NCBI RefSeq assembly: GCF_012910805.1
Contig: NZ_WTVK01000060.1
Coordinates: forward strand, 1-33,384
Direction of reading: 5' to 3'
DNA length: 33,384 nucleotides
Source: Aromatoleum evansii
Lineage (GTDB): Bacteria; Pseudomonadota; Gammaproteobacteria; Burkholderiales; Rhodocyclaceae
Shown: one piece after another, positions 9,150-18,042 of the stretch
Layout of the letters: each line of letters starts with the position of its first letter
How positions within the stretch are numbered: position 1 is the first letter of the stretch
Program-made: the position numbers and the translations under genes
Notes under the pieces: model-generated
Database searches by the model: none
What the model saw: the letters and a program-made list of their open reading frames with translations, nothing else
Told to the model about the DNA's origin: nothing

Positions 9150-10430
9150 ATGACTACGGTAGCTGTTATCGGCCTGGGCTATGTCGGCTTGCCGCTTGCC
9201 GTTGAGTTCGGCAGGAAGTTCAAGACCCTGGGATTTGATCTTTCGGCCCGCAAGGTCGCTGCGTACCGTGATCACTACGATCCGACCGGAGAGGTTTCAG
9301 GGGAAGCCTTGCAGGCTGCGACGATGCTCTCGTGCCATACGGATGCGGGCGTGATTGCCGAAGCGGATTTCGTAGTGGTTGCGGTACCAACGCCGGTGGG
9401 CGAGGCGCACCAGCCGGATTTTTCTCCATTGGTCGGTGCATCGCGGATCGTCGGGCAGAACCTGAAGCGGGGGGCGATCGTGGTCTTCGAGTCGACGGTG
9501 TATCCCGGCGCAACCGAGGAAGTCTGCATCCCGATCATGGAGCGTGAATCGGGCCTGAAGTGGAAGGAGGATTTTTTCGTCGGTTACTCGCCGGAGCGGA
9601 TCAATCCGGGGGACAAGGAGCGGACGGTCACCAGGATCGTCAAGGTGGTCTCGGGCGATACTCCCGCGACGCTAGCGAAGGTTGCCGAGGTCTATGGGGC
9701 GATCATTTCCGCCGGGGTCTATGCTGCAAGTTCGATCAAGGTCGCAGAGGCAGCAAAAGTGATCGAGAACACGCAGCGGGATCTCAACATCGCTTTGATG
9801 AACGAATTGGCGGTGATCTTTCACAAGATCGGCATCGACACGCTCGAGGTGCTCGAAGCGGCAGGGACGAAGTGGAACTTCCTGCCGTTCCGTCCGGGCC
9901 TCGTCGGTGGGCATTGCATCGGCGTCGACCCCTACTACCTGACGTACAAGGCGGAAATGCTCGGTTACCACTCGGATGTGGTCCTGGCTGGACGGCGCAT
10001 CAATGACGGAATGGGCAAGTACGTTGCCGAGCAGACCGTCAAGCAGATGATCCAGGCGGGGCATGCGGTGCGTGGCTGCGATGTCGTCGTCATGGGGCTC
10101 ACGTTCAAGGAAAACTGTCCTGACCTTCGCAACAGCAAGGTCATCGACGTGATCCGGGAGTTGCGCAGTTTTGGCTGCCGGGTGCACGTCCACGATGCTG
10201 TTGCGGCACCGTCGGACGCCGAGCATGAATACGGTGAAGCCCTGCTGCCCTGGGACGATCTGCCGCGCGCGACGGCTGTCGTTGCTGCCGTTTCGCACAA
10301 GGCGTACTTGGAGATGCCGCTCGTCAATATCACCGACAAGTTGTTGCCCAACGGTATTTTCGTCGATGTGAAATCCGCGTATGACCAGGATGCATTGACT
10401 GCGTCCGGGGTCACCGTCTGGCGGCTTTAG
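9150..10430 (+). CDS. UDP-N-acetylhexosamine 6-dehydrogenase (TviB/WbpO type)
   Basis: A nucleotide-sugar dehydrogenase of the UDP-glucose/GDP-mannose dehydrogenase family. It oxidises C6 of a UDP-sugar twice with NAD+ to give a uronic acid precursor for exopolysaccharide. The N-terminal NAD-binding motif GLGYVG is at residues 8-13; FESTVYPG and YSPERINPGD are family signatures; the catalytic Cys256 lies in VGGHCIGVDPYY. The C-terminal UDP-binding domain starts near VMGLTFKENCPDLRNSKV. The sequence is closest in style to TviB/WbpO (UDP-GlcNAc or UDP-GalNAc dehydrogenase) rather than UDP-glucose dehydrogenase, but the substrate is inferred. ATG 9150 is chosen over GTG 9141 because the protein then starts like its relatives and GATGGGG is upstream. 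It lies 51 nt after prsT, probably co-transcribed. Confidence 0.9.
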   Translation: MTTVAVIGLGYVGLPLAVEFGRKFKTLGFDLSARKVAAYRDHYDPTGEVSGEALQAATMLSCHTDAGVIAEADFVVVAVPTPVGEAHQPDFSPLVGASRIVGQNLKRGAIVVFESTVYPGATEEVCIPIMERESGLKWKEDFFVGYSPERINPGDKERTVTRIVKVVSGDTPATLAKVAEVYGAIISAGVYAASSIKVAEAAKVIENTQRDLNIALMNELAVIFHKIGIDTLEVLEAAGTKWNFLPFRPGLVGGHCIGVDPYYLTYKAEMLGYHSDVVLAGRRINDGMGKYVAEQTVKQMIQAGHAVRGCDVVVMGLTFKENCPDLRNSKVIDVIRELRSFGCRVHVHDAVAAPSDAEHEYGEALLPWDDLPRATAVVAAVSHKAYLEMPLVNITDKLLPNGIFVDVKSAYDQDALTASGVTVWRL

Positions 10431-10477
10431 CGAGCGGGATCGCCACACGCCAGCCGTGTGCGATGCGGGAGTCCATG

Positions 10478-11437
10478 ATGGGACGAGGACTGCATGTGAG
10501 CCGAAGCCTTCATCTATTGGTGGCTGCACTGCTTGCCAGCGAGTCGCAGGTGTCGATTGCCGCAAAGGATGAGCCCGCTGCTCCCGAGGGGGCTGTGCTC
10601 GAGGCAGTTTTCGTCGATCATGCGCGTTACCTGGCGGAACTGGCAGTGGCCCACGAGCATGGTGAGGGGGTGGAACGCGAGCCGGCAAGGGCTGCTGCGT
10701 TGTACTGCGAATCTGCGCGTCTGGGCAACACGGAGGCCATGTATTCGCTGGGCTGGATGTACGCCAATGGGCGGGGTCTCGAGCGCAATGACGCCTACGC
10801 TGGAACATTGTTCGCAATGGCGGCTTTTTTCGGACACCCGCAGGCCGATCGGATGCGCCGCTACACCGGCGACTACGTAGGGGCAGTACCGGACTGCCTG
10901 CAACCTCCTCCCGACGCGTCGCCCGATCCGGGATGGAGCGCGGAAGCGCACATCGCCGCACTTTCGACGCAGCGCAAGCAACTGGCGCGACTCGTGGTCG
11001 ATCTTTCTGCCGAATACGCGATCAGCCCGAGACTCGCGCTCGCGATCGCGCTGACCGAGTCCAACCTCGACGCGGACGCTGTCTCGCCGAAGAATGCGAT
11101 GGGGGTGATGCAGCTGATCCCGGACACCGCGGCGCGCTTCAATGTGCGCAAACCCTTCGACCCCGAGGAGAATATACGGGGTGGCCTTGCATATCTGCGC
11201 TGGCTGCTGGCTTATTTCCGCGGGGATATCGCGCTTGCTGCAGCGGGATACAACGCCGGCGAGCGTGCCGTCGAGCGTTATCGAGGGGTGCCGCCTTATG
11301 CTGAAACGCAGGCCTACGTTGCGCGCATCCTGGCATTCATGCAGCGGCGCAAGCATGCATACGACAGCCGTGTCACGGAGCCGAGTCCCGTCGCTCCCGC
11401 TCTGCAGCTCGTCAGCGAACGCGGGGGAGGCTCGTGA
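10478..11437 (+). CDS. Lytic transglycosylase with Sel1-like repeats
   Basis: A periplasmic murein lytic transglycosylase. After a probable signal peptide (hydrophobic LHLLVAALLA, ending near SIAAK), Sel1-like repeats follow (about residues 45-120: YLAELAVAHEHGEGVER and AMYSLGWMYANGRGLER). An SLT/goose-lysozyme-like domain follows (about 165-300) with the catalytic Glu194 in ALTESNLD, then GVMQLIPDTA and AAAGYNAGE. Such enzymes cut peptidoglycan glycan strands, often to let envelope machines through. ATG 10478 has GGGAG at 6 nt; ATG 10463 and GTG 10496 are other possible starts. A 6-bp hairpin (10444-10460) precedes it. It sits 47 nt after the sugar dehydrogenase and overlaps the protease gene by 4 nt, suggesting a shared envelope role. 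Confidence 0.87.
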   Translation: MGRGLHVSRSLHLLVAALLASESQVSIAAKDEPAAPEGAVLEAVFVDHARYLAELAVAHEHGEGVEREPARAAALYCESARLGNTEAMYSLGWMYANGRGLERNDAYAGTLFAMAAFFGHPQADRMRRYTGDYVGAVPDCLQPPPDASPDPGWSAEAHIAALSTQRKQLARLVVDLSAEYAISPRLALAIALTESNLDADAVSPKNAMGVMQLIPDTAARFNVRKPFDPEENIRGGLAYLRWLLAYFRGDIALAAAGYNAGERAVERYRGVPPYAETQAYVARILAFMQRRKHAYDSRVTEPSPVAPALQLVSERGGGS

Positions 11438-12222
11438 CAAGAGTTTTCGGTCCGGCGTGGCCCCGTGCGTGCGCGTGGCTTTCCGTGCTCTCCGCTGCAA
11501 TCCTTTTCCCGCGCCTGGCGGCGGCGGATCTTGTCGATGTCCTGCCGCGGGTGAAACCCTCGGTGGTCGCTGTCGGAACGTTTCAGCGGACCCGATCGCC
11601 GCAATTTCGATTCCTTGGTACGGGGTTTGCGGTTGGAAGCGGCCGTATGGTCGCGACCAACGCACATGTCGTGTCGGTGCCCCTCGCGGACGATCAGCTC
11701 GAGTCCCTGGTAATTGTCGTACCCGGTGCCCCCCAAGGGGCTATTCGTAAGGCTGCGAAGGTGGCGGCCGATCCGAATACCGACCTTGCGCTACTGCGGC
11801 TCGACGGCGAGCCCTTGCCCGCCTTGTCGCTCGCCGAGGGGAGTTTCGTCGCCGAGGGTCGATCGATCGCATTCACGGGATTTCCGATCGGTAGCGCACT
11901 GGGGCTTACGCCGGTCACGCACCGGGGTATCGTCGCGGCGGTGACACCGATCGGCATCCCGCAGGCGAATTCCCGCCAGCTCAATCCTGCGTTGATTCGT
12001 CGACTCGCAGGGGACTCGTTTCGCGTCTATCAGCTGGATGCAACGGCATACCCGGGCAATAGCGGCAGCCCGGTCTTCGATCCGGATAGCGGTGAGGTGC
12101 TGGGGATCGTCAATATGGTCTTCGTGAAAGGTACGAAAGAGAACGCCTTGAGCGCCCCTTCCGGAATCACTTATGCAATTCCGGTTTCCCATCTTCGCGC
12201 CTTGCTGCCGGATGTTCGGTGA
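11434..12222 (+). CDS. Secreted trypsin-like serine protease
   Basis: A 262-residue chymotrypsin-fold protease with a complete triad: His78 in ATNAHVV, Asp117 in NTDLALLRL, and Ser210 in YPGNSGSPVF. The N-terminus is basic and then hydrophobic (about residues 8-30, ending RLAAAD), so it is likely exported. There is no PDZ domain, unlike DegP/HtrA. The GTG start overlaps the transglycosylase stop (GTGA), so translation is probably coupled. It is the last gene of the plus-strand exopolysaccharide/Prs block. Its stop codon is immediately followed by the CCA end of the opposite-strand tRNA. A role in processing envelope proteins is an inference from context. Confidence 0.88.
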   Translation: MTRVFGPAWPRACAWLSVLSAAILFPRLAAADLVDVLPRVKPSVVAVGTFQRTRSPQFRFLGTGFAVGSGRMVATNAHVVSVPLADDQLESLVIVVPGAPQGAIRKAAKVAADPNTDLALLRLDGEPLPALSLAEGSFVAEGRSIAFTGFPIGSALGLTPVTHRGIVAAVTPIGIPQANSRQLNPALIRRLAGDSFRVYQLDATAYPGNSGSPVFDPDSGEVLGIVNMVFVKGTKENALSAPSGITYAIPVSHLRALLPDVR

Positions 12223-12297
12223 TGGTCCCCCCGGCGGGAATCGAACCCACATCTAGCGCTTAGGAGGCGCTCGTTCTATCCATTGAACTACAGGGAG
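12223..12297 (-). tRNA. tRNA-Arg (anticodon CCT)
   Basis: On the minus strand a full cloverleaf can be folded. The acceptor strand CTCCCTG pairs with CGGGGGG (one G-T pair), with discriminator A and an encoded CCA. The D stem is GTTC/GAAC. The anticodon stem AGCGC/GCGCT carries loop CTCCTAA, so the anticodon is CCT (reads AGG). The T stem is GTGGG/CCCGC with loop TTCGATT. The 3' CCA abuts the stop codon of the convergent protease gene with no spacer. Confidence 0.95.
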
Positions 12298-12361
12298 AGG
12301 CGCGCAATTCTATCCGGTTGCGCGTCGCGCACCAAGCGCGGCGCGTGCGCGGCGCAATTTC

Positions 12362-14416
12362 TCAGGGATCAATTGCGCTATGCGACTGCGGTTCGGCATT
12401 GCGCCCGCTCGTCATGTTGCTTCGGTCGTTGCGCGGCGGAAGGAGGAAATCGCGGGGGTGGGCGAGGAAGTGTCGCAGTGTCATCCACACGAGGGTGCGC
12501 CCTTGGGCGAAGGTGATTCGCCGTGCGCGCATTGCTACGTACAGGGTGAGTGAGAAGCTCACGGCCAGGTTGGTGAGGCCGATCAGGGCGATGCCACTTG
12601 CGGCGAGCGCGGCGGCTTGCCAACCCGGGGCGAAATCGAGGCCTGCGCCGGCAAAGCCGACGTACGCGGACGAGAAGGCGATGTGGCGGATGTCGAGCGG
12701 CAGGCCGAACAGTACGCCAAGTGCCGACACGCCGCCGAGCAGGAAACCGAAGAAGAAGTTGCCCGCGAGTGCGCCGAGGTTGTTTTCGACGTAGCGGGCT
12801 ACGCGTTCCATGCGCGCTGCGCCGAGGAGGCGGCGCAGCCAGCGCAGTTGGAGGAGACGCTCGGGAATGCGGGCATAGGCGCAGAGATTGTCGTAGTAGC
12901 CGGCGATGAGGCCGGAGAGGAAGAGGCAGACGCCGGCGATTGCAGCGAAGAACACGGCGCCCCCCGCCGGGTCGATCTCATTCAGCAATCCGAGCGCCTT
13001 TTCCGGCGATACGAAGTGGTCGCCGCTGGTGGCATGAACAATGAGTGCGATCGCCGTCGCGGCGGGGACCGCCACGCCGACGTTGCCCACAATCGCTGCG
13101 AGCTGGCTGCGCACGGTCCGCGCGATCAGTTCGACCAGATTGTGGAGGTCCCGGCTCTTTCCTTGCGTCTCGCCGATCGATGCTGCGATCGCGTTGGCCG
13201 TCATGGCTGGCTGTTTGGTCGCTACCGTTCCGCCGATGATGTGGATGATCACGAAGCCGATGCCGTAGTTGAGGCAGAAGCTCAGCGCGGACGTGAGCGG
13301 TGCGTGCCCCTGTTTCGCGAGCACGAGCTTGAAGGCGGCCATGCATGCGATGATCAGTCCGCCGAGCGCAGCGGATCCCAGTATCCCGAAGTACTCCCGG
13401 CGTGTGGTCGTGATGTAGCGCTCACCGGTCTTGCCTGCACTCTCGGTCATGCGCAGCGACAGCAGCTCCACGTTCTTGCCCAGATAGTCGGAGAGGCGGT
13501 GTTTGCGGCACTCCGAGCGGACGAGTTCCTTGAACAGGTCGACAATCTCCGGGGCAACATCGGCAAACATTCGGCGTTGCCGCAGCCCTGACAGGAGCCG
13601 CAGAAGGCGGCCGATGCGCCGGAGGTGCTGGTGCAGGCGTTCGAGCTTGAAGGTCAGGGTGAGGCTCGTGCCGAGTTTGGCTGCGCGCCGGCGTATGCGC
13701 AGCAGCGCCTCCTCGCACTGGTCGAGCATGACCTGGACGTGGCGCTCGTCCTCCACGAGCGTGGTCGATGTTTCCCACCATTGCGCGTAATTGCGGATGT
13801 AGGCCACAAGTTCCGCGTTCTGTGCGAGAAAGGCCGATTCGTGCTCTTCCAGTTCCGGGTCGATGCGGATGAACTCGGGATCGAGGCCGATGGCGCTGGC
13901 GTGGTAGGAAAGCACGCGGAGGGCCTCGAGGATTTCGGTGATCGCGTCGGGCAGTGCGCGGCTGTCGGTTTCCGAAGCGGGCGTCTCGTCTTCGAGGACG
14001 GTGCGGATCAGCTCGCACCACAGGTCGTCGGCGATGGCGTTGACCCACTCTTCGTCGTCACTGCGCCAGAACAGGACAGCCAGCACGTCCTTCATGTACG
14101 CGGTGTCGAGGTAGTCGGGAAGCAGCCGTCCGCTGATGCGTCGCGCCGTTTCGGAAAAAAAGCCGGTTGATGGCAGCAGGCCGGACGAGGCGTAGAGCGA
14201 GACCTGCTTGCGTTCGCGAAACAACCTGCGGAACGCGGTGTTCAGGCGCCGGCGCAGATCCGGACGCGCCTTGAGCGTATCGATGAGCTGACGCAGCCGG
14301 GATTCCGCAGTCGCGGCGTCGCTGGCCCTCGGCGGGCGCAGTTCGCCCACGAGGGCCTTCCATTGTGCGAGTTCGTCGCAATCGGGATCACCCAGGCGTT
14401 CCAGTACTCGATCCAT
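12362..14416 (-). CDS. Membrane protein of the 'site-specific recombinase' family (Gcr-like)
   Basis: A 684-residue protein of the family annotated as site-specific recombinase (COG4389/PF10136, from the gonococcal Gcr name). The N-terminal half is soluble and Arg-rich; the C-terminal half (from about residue 335) has several hydrophobic helices, for example GILGSAALGGLIIACMAAF, AIAGVCLFLSGLIAGYY and FFFGFLLGGVSALGVLFG. I see neither serine- nor tyrosine-recombinase catalytic motifs, so the enzymatic label is doubtful and a membrane role is more likely. ATG 14416 is chosen because GGAGA lies 5 nt upstream; an earlier start at 14464 has no such site. It is upstream of the tRNA-Arg on the same strand and divergent from uup. 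Confidence 0.8.
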   Translation of the reverse strand: MDRVLERLGDPDCDELAQWKALVGELRPPRASDAATAESRLRQLIDTLKARPDLRRRLNTAFRRLFRERKQVSLYASSGLLPSTGFFSETARRISGRLLPDYLDTAYMKDVLAVLFWRSDDEEWVNAIADDLWCELIRTVLEDETPASETDSRALPDAITEILEALRVLSYHASAIGLDPEFIRIDPELEEHESAFLAQNAELVAYIRNYAQWWETSTTLVEDERHVQVMLDQCEEALLRIRRRAAKLGTSLTLTFKLERLHQHLRRIGRLLRLLSGLRQRRMFADVAPEIVDLFKELVRSECRKHRLSDYLGKNVELLSLRMTESAGKTGERYITTTRREYFGILGSAALGGLIIACMAAFKLVLAKQGHAPLTSALSFCLNYGIGFVIIHIIGGTVATKQPAMTANAIAASIGETQGKSRDLHNLVELIARTVRSQLAAIVGNVGVAVPAATAIALIVHATSGDHFVSPEKALGLLNEIDPAGGAVFFAAIAGVCLFLSGLIAGYYDNLCAYARIPERLLQLRWLRRLLGAARMERVARYVENNLGALAGNFFFGFLLGGVSALGVLFGLPLDIRHIAFSSAYVGFAGAGLDFAPGWQAAALAASGIALIGLTNLAVSFSLTLYVAMRARRITFAQGRTLVWMTLRHFLAHPRDFLLPPRNDRSNMTSGRNAEPQSHSAIDP

Positions 14417-14531
14417 CCGGTCTCCATTGATGTGGTCGCACTCGCCTGATGTTGCAGTGCGCAAAAATCGGGCGAACCCGGCATCTTAACAGACCGCTAA
14501 AATGCGGATCCTTTACCGCGAGTAACATCCC

Positions 14532-16439
14532 ATGCCGCTTCTTTCCGTCGACAACGCCTGCCTTGCCTATGGTCACGTCGATCTGCTCGATCATGCAGAG
14601 TTCCAGCTCGATGCCGGGGAGCGGGTTGCACTGATCGGACGTAACGGTTCGGGCAAGTCCAGTCTGCTGAAGGCACTGGCCGGCCAGGCGACGCTCGACG
14701 ATGGCACGGTGTGGCGGCAGTCCGGCCTCAAGATCGCCTATGTGCCGCAGGAGGCGGATTTCCCGCTCGATCGGGACGTGTTCGCGACGATCGCGGACGG
14801 CTTGGGCGAGGCGGCGCGACTGCTGGTCGATTACCACGACGCCATGCACGCCGTTGCCGAGTCTGCGAGCGCAGAGGCCTTGGCGCGCCTCGATGCGCTC
14901 CAGCACGCGGTGGATGCGGCCGATGCGTGGCGGCTCAACCAACGTGTCGACGAGGTCATCGTTCGCCTGGCGCTTCCCGGCGACGCGCTTGTGTCGGGGC
15001 TTTCCGGCGGGGGCGTCAAGCGCGTGGCCCTGGCCCGCGCACTGGTGTCCGAGCCGGATCTGTTGCTCCTCGATGAACCCACCAACCATCTGGACCTCGA
15101 TGGAATCCTCTGGCTCGAATCCCTGATCCGTGAGTTTCGCGGTGCAGTCGTGGTAATCACGCACGACCGGGTGTTCCTCGACAACGTTGCAACCCGCATC
15201 ATTGAACTCGATCGCGGCAAGCTGAGCAGTTACCCGGGAAGGTTCGGCGACTACCAGCGTCGCAAGGTAGAGGAGCTGGACGCCGAGGAGAAGGCCAACG
15301 CGCGCTTCGACAAGTTTCTCGCACAGGAGGAGGTGTGGATACGCAAGGGCGTCGAGGCGCGCCGCACCCGCAACGAGGGGCGTGTGCGGCGTCTGGAGGC
15401 CTTGCGACGGGATCGCGTGGCCCGCCGTGACCGGTTGGGGAACGTCAAGCTCGCGGTGGACAAGGGCGAGCAGAGCGGCCAGATGGTGGCGGAGCTGACC
15501 GACGTCACCAAGCGGTTCGGTGAACGCGTTGTGGTGCGCAATTTTTCGACGCGCATCATGCGTGGCGATCGGGTCGGCCTGATCGGGCCGAACGGCGCGG
15601 GGAAGACCACGCTGCTGAAGCTGATCCTCGGTGAGGTTGCCCCCGACTCCGGCACCGTGCGTCGCGGCACGCGCCAGACGGTCGCCTATTTCGACCAGTT
15701 GCGCGCCCAGCTCGACCCGGAGCTGCCGCTGACCGAGGTGATCAGCCCGGGATCGGACTTCGTGGAGATCGGAGGCGAGCGCAAGCATGTGATCGGTTAC
15801 CTGGGCGACTTCCTCTTCGCGCCCCAGCGGGCACGCTCGCCGGTGAAGTCCTTGTCGGGCGGCGAACGCAACCGGCTGCTTCTCGCGCGGCTGTTTGCGC
15901 GGCCTGCGAACGTACTGGTGCTGGATGAGCCGACCAACGACCTCGATATCGAGACGCTCGATCTGCTCGAGGAGCTGCTTGCCGATTACGACGGAACGCT
16001 TTTTCTCGTGAGCCACGACCGGGCCTTCCTGGACAACGTCGTGACCCAGGTGATCGCCGCCGAGGGCGACGGGCGTTGGGGCGAGTACGCCGGCGGTTAT
16101 GCGGACTGGCAGCGGGTGAAGCAGGCCGAGGCGGAGCGCGAGAGCGAGGAGGTGAAGGCAGCCGCCCAGAAAGCGGTTGCACCGGCCGCGCCCAAGCCGA
16201 CGGCGCCAAAGAGCGGCAAGCTGTCGTTCAACGAAAAACGCGAGCTGGAGGCCTTGCCGGACCGCATCGCTGCGCTCGAAGCGGAGCAGACGGCATTGCA
16301 TGCAAGGATGGCCGACCCGGCGCTGTACCAGCAGGCGCCGCAGGAGGTCACGCGTATCAAGGGGCGCCTCGATGAGCTCGACACGGAGATCGAGAATGCA
16401 CTGGCACGCTGGGAGGCGCTGGAGAGTCGCGCCGGCTGA
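14532..16439 (+). CDS. uup: ABC-F type ATPase Uup
   Basis: A 635-residue ABC-F protein with two ATPase domains and no membrane segments. Domain 1: Walker A GRNGSGKS at 36-43, signature LSGGGVKR at about 156, Walker B LLLLDEPTNHLD. Domain 2: Walker A GPNGAGKT at about 351, signature LSGGERNR at about 439, Walker B VLVLDEPTNDLD. The interdomain linker is rich in Arg and Glu. The C-terminal part (about 540-635) is Ala/Lys-rich and then a coiled coil, as in Uup, where it binds DNA or the ribosome. Uup influences ribosome assembly and precise excision of transposons. The first signature has G in place of the usual Q. The gene is convergent with the GIDE gene, 8 nt away. Confidence 0.93.
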   Translation: MPLLSVDNACLAYGHVDLLDHAEFQLDAGERVALIGRNGSGKSSLLKALAGQATLDDGTVWRQSGLKIAYVPQEADFPLDRDVFATIADGLGEAARLLVDYHDAMHAVAESASAEALARLDALQHAVDAADAWRLNQRVDEVIVRLALPGDALVSGLSGGGVKRVALARALVSEPDLLLLDEPTNHLDLDGILWLESLIREFRGAVVVITHDRVFLDNVATRIIELDRGKLSSYPGRFGDYQRRKVEELDAEEKANARFDKFLAQEEVWIRKGVEARRTRNEGRVRRLEALRRDRVARRDRLGNVKLAVDKGEQSGQMVAELTDVTKRFGERVVVRNFSTRIMRGDRVGLIGPNGAGKTTLLKLILGEVAPDSGTVRRGTRQTVAYFDQLRAQLDPELPLTEVISPGSDFVEIGGERKHVIGYLGDFLFAPQRARSPVKSLSGGERNRLLLARLFARPANVLVLDEPTNDLDIETLDLLEELLADYDGTLFLVSHDRAFLDNVVTQVIAAEGDGRWGEYAGGYADWQRVKQAEAERESEEVKAAAQKAVAPAAPKPTAPKSGKLSFNEKRELEALPDRIAALEAEQTALHARMADPALYQQAPQEVTRIKGRLDELDTEIENALARWEALESRAG

Positions 16440-16447
16440 GTCGCGGA

Positions 16448-17359
16448 CTAGCGGGCGAAGATGCCGACGTTGTTGAACCAGGACGCCGCAGCCGCGGCGG
16501 AAGCAAAAAAGACGGCGATGTGATACACCGACCACCAGCGATAGCGCTTGGCTAGCCGGTCCGGAGCGAGGTCGGAAATGAGGAATAGCGCCTTCGATGC
16601 GGGCTTGCGCACGACGTGCGCTTCCGGGGCGGAGAGGATTTCGTCGCGCAGTTTCGTCACTTCGCGGCGTGCCTGGCTTCGTGCCAGTTCCCATTCGCGG
16701 AGATCGATTTCGCCGTCGCCGTCGAGATCGAAACGTTCGAGCAGGCGTTTCCGGTCCGATTTCCAGTGATCCAGCAGCTCGCGCGTCTGACGGCCGACGT
16801 CGAAGTCGGGGGCGACACTGCCGATCGTGGCGAAATCGCCGAGCACGTAGATGCGATCCTGGTTGATCAGCGACCATTGCGTGTGCCGCATGTCGCCCTG
16901 CGTATAGGTTTCCTTCCGGTTCACCATCATGTCGGCGCCTTCGGGATCGACGGCGCACAGGCCGCTGCCGTCGTCGAGCAGGAAGGACGCGTCGCTCTCA
17001 TCGGTGGACACGTGACGCCACTTGCCGTCGCTCTGCCTGCGCTGGGTTTCCACGCGGTACCACAGCACGGGGAGTCCATTCACCGGCGACAGCAGCGGCG
17101 TTCCGTCCAGGGGGCGTCCGCGGCCGGTCAGCTCGACGTAGCCCTGGGCCGCGGATGCGATGCGCGAGGTCGGGGTGTCGGAGATTGCGCGCGCCGTTTT
17201 GAGCGAGCGCAGCCAGCCGGCCAGTCCGCTGGCTGCGAGAACGCCTATTCCCAGTCCCCACCCCTTCCCGGGTGCGATCTTGAGCATGATCGCCACGGTG
17301 AGGAACTGCAGCGTCGGTAGCGTGACGTTCGCGATGTCGCGGCGCAGGCGGGTCAGCAT
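16448..17359 (-). CDS. GIDE-domain membrane protein with EF-hand
   Basis: A 303-residue protein with an N-terminal membrane region (about 15-50), a GIDE-like domain (about 70-180, with SPVNGLPVLWYRVE and SFLLDDGSGLCAVDPEGA) and a C-terminal membrane segment (about 280-297). GIDE is the domain found in the mitochondrial E3 ligase MUL1 and in bacterial partners of LemA; no RING finger is present here, so ligase activity is not implied. At 211-222 lies a canonical EF-hand loop with D211, D213, D215, D219 and E222, predicted to bind calcium. It is 19 nt downstream of lemA on the same strand, the usual lemA-GIDE pair. Its function in bacteria is unknown. Confidence 0.85.
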   Translation of the reverse strand: MLTRLRRDIANVTLPTLQFLTVAIMLKIAPGKGWGLGIGVLAASGLAGWLRSLKTARAISDTPTSRIASAAQGYVELTGRGRPLDGTPLLSPVNGLPVLWYRVETQRRQSDGKWRHVSTDESDASFLLDDGSGLCAVDPEGADMMVNRKETYTQGDMRHTQWSLINQDRIYVLGDFATIGSVAPDFDVGRQTRELLDHWKSDRKRLLERFDLDGDGEIDLREWELARSQARREVTKLRDEILSAPEAHVVRKPASKALFLISDLAPDRLAKRYRWWSVYHIAVFFASAAAAASWFNNVGIFAR

Positions 17360-17378
17360 GCGGCGGCTGGTCGTCCGC

Positions 17379-17954
17379 TCAGGCGCTGAACAGGGCCTTG
17401 AGGTCGACGTCCGCTTTTTCCGCGCTCGCGAATTCGAGCAGCGGCCTGGGTTCGAACTGGAACATGCGCGCGACGAAGACGTCGGGGAATTGCTCGATGC
17501 GGACGTTGAGCAGATTGACCGATTCGTTGTACCACTCGCGGCGGTCGGCGATGCTGTTTTCCAGTGCTGTGATGCGCGTCTGCAACTGCATGAAATGCTC
17601 GTTGGCGCGCAGCTCCGGATATGCTTCGGCGACGGCGAAGATCTGCCCCAGCCCCGTTCTCAGCATGCCCTCAGCCTTGCCGAGTGCTGCGACATCCTGG
17701 TTTTCCCGTGCGCTGGCGACCCTTGCACGGGCCTCCGTGACCCGCTGCAGCGTTTCCTGCTCGAACTGCTTGTACTGTCTACAGACTTCGACAAGTTTGG
17801 GTAGTTCGTCGTGCCGCTGCTTGAGCAACACGTCGATGTTTGCCCATGCCTTGGCGATGTTGTGCTTGAGCCGGACGAGGCCGTTGTAGACGACGATCGC
17901 ATACAGCAGGGCGATGACCAGCGCGCCCAGCGCGACGGCAGCCGATATGCTCAT
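17379..17954 (-). CDS. lemA: LemA family protein
   Basis: A 191-residue LemA protein: one N-terminal transmembrane helix (AAVALGALVIALLYAIVVYNGLV) and a helical domain with the family motifs LVRLKHNIAKAWANIDVLLKQRHDELPKL (interrupted here only for description), Arg-rich helices and AEAYPELRANEHFMQLQ. ATG 17954 is preceded by GGGGAGA at 7 nt; a longer upstream reading frame to 18290 has no support and would overlap the HDOD gene. It forms a pair with the GIDE gene. LemA proteins sit in the membrane; their role is unclear, although links to phospholipase-like signalling and surface proteins have been proposed. Confidence 0.92.
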   Translation of the reverse strand: MSISAAVALGALVIALLYAIVVYNGLVRLKHNIAKAWANIDVLLKQRHDELPKLVEVCRQYKQFEQETLQRVTEARARVASARENQDVAALGKAEGMLRTGLGQIFAVAEAYPELRANEHFMQLQTRITALENSIADRREWYNESVNLLNVRIEQFPDVFVARMFQFEPRPLLEFASAEKADVDLKALFSA

Positions 17955-18042
17955 AGTTATATCTCCCCTTGTTGCCGCAGCATGATATACGCAAATTGCG
18001 GCAAGTCGGCGGTGGGAACGGTGTGGAGGGGGAGCCGGCGGC

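Noticed and set aside
10444-10460. Hairpin CACACG/CGTGTG before the transglycosylase gene as a terminator
   Set aside because: Only 6 bp, no T-run; it would separate genes that otherwise look co-transcribed.
12617-13591. Plus-strand open frame opposite the recombinase-family gene
   Set aside because: Composition is a mirror of the minus-strand gene; no domain or ribosome-binding site supports it.
14388-16958. Long minus-strand open frame of 856 codons opposite uup
   Set aside because: It covers the complement of an obvious ABC-F gene and parts of two other genes, with no recognisable domain.
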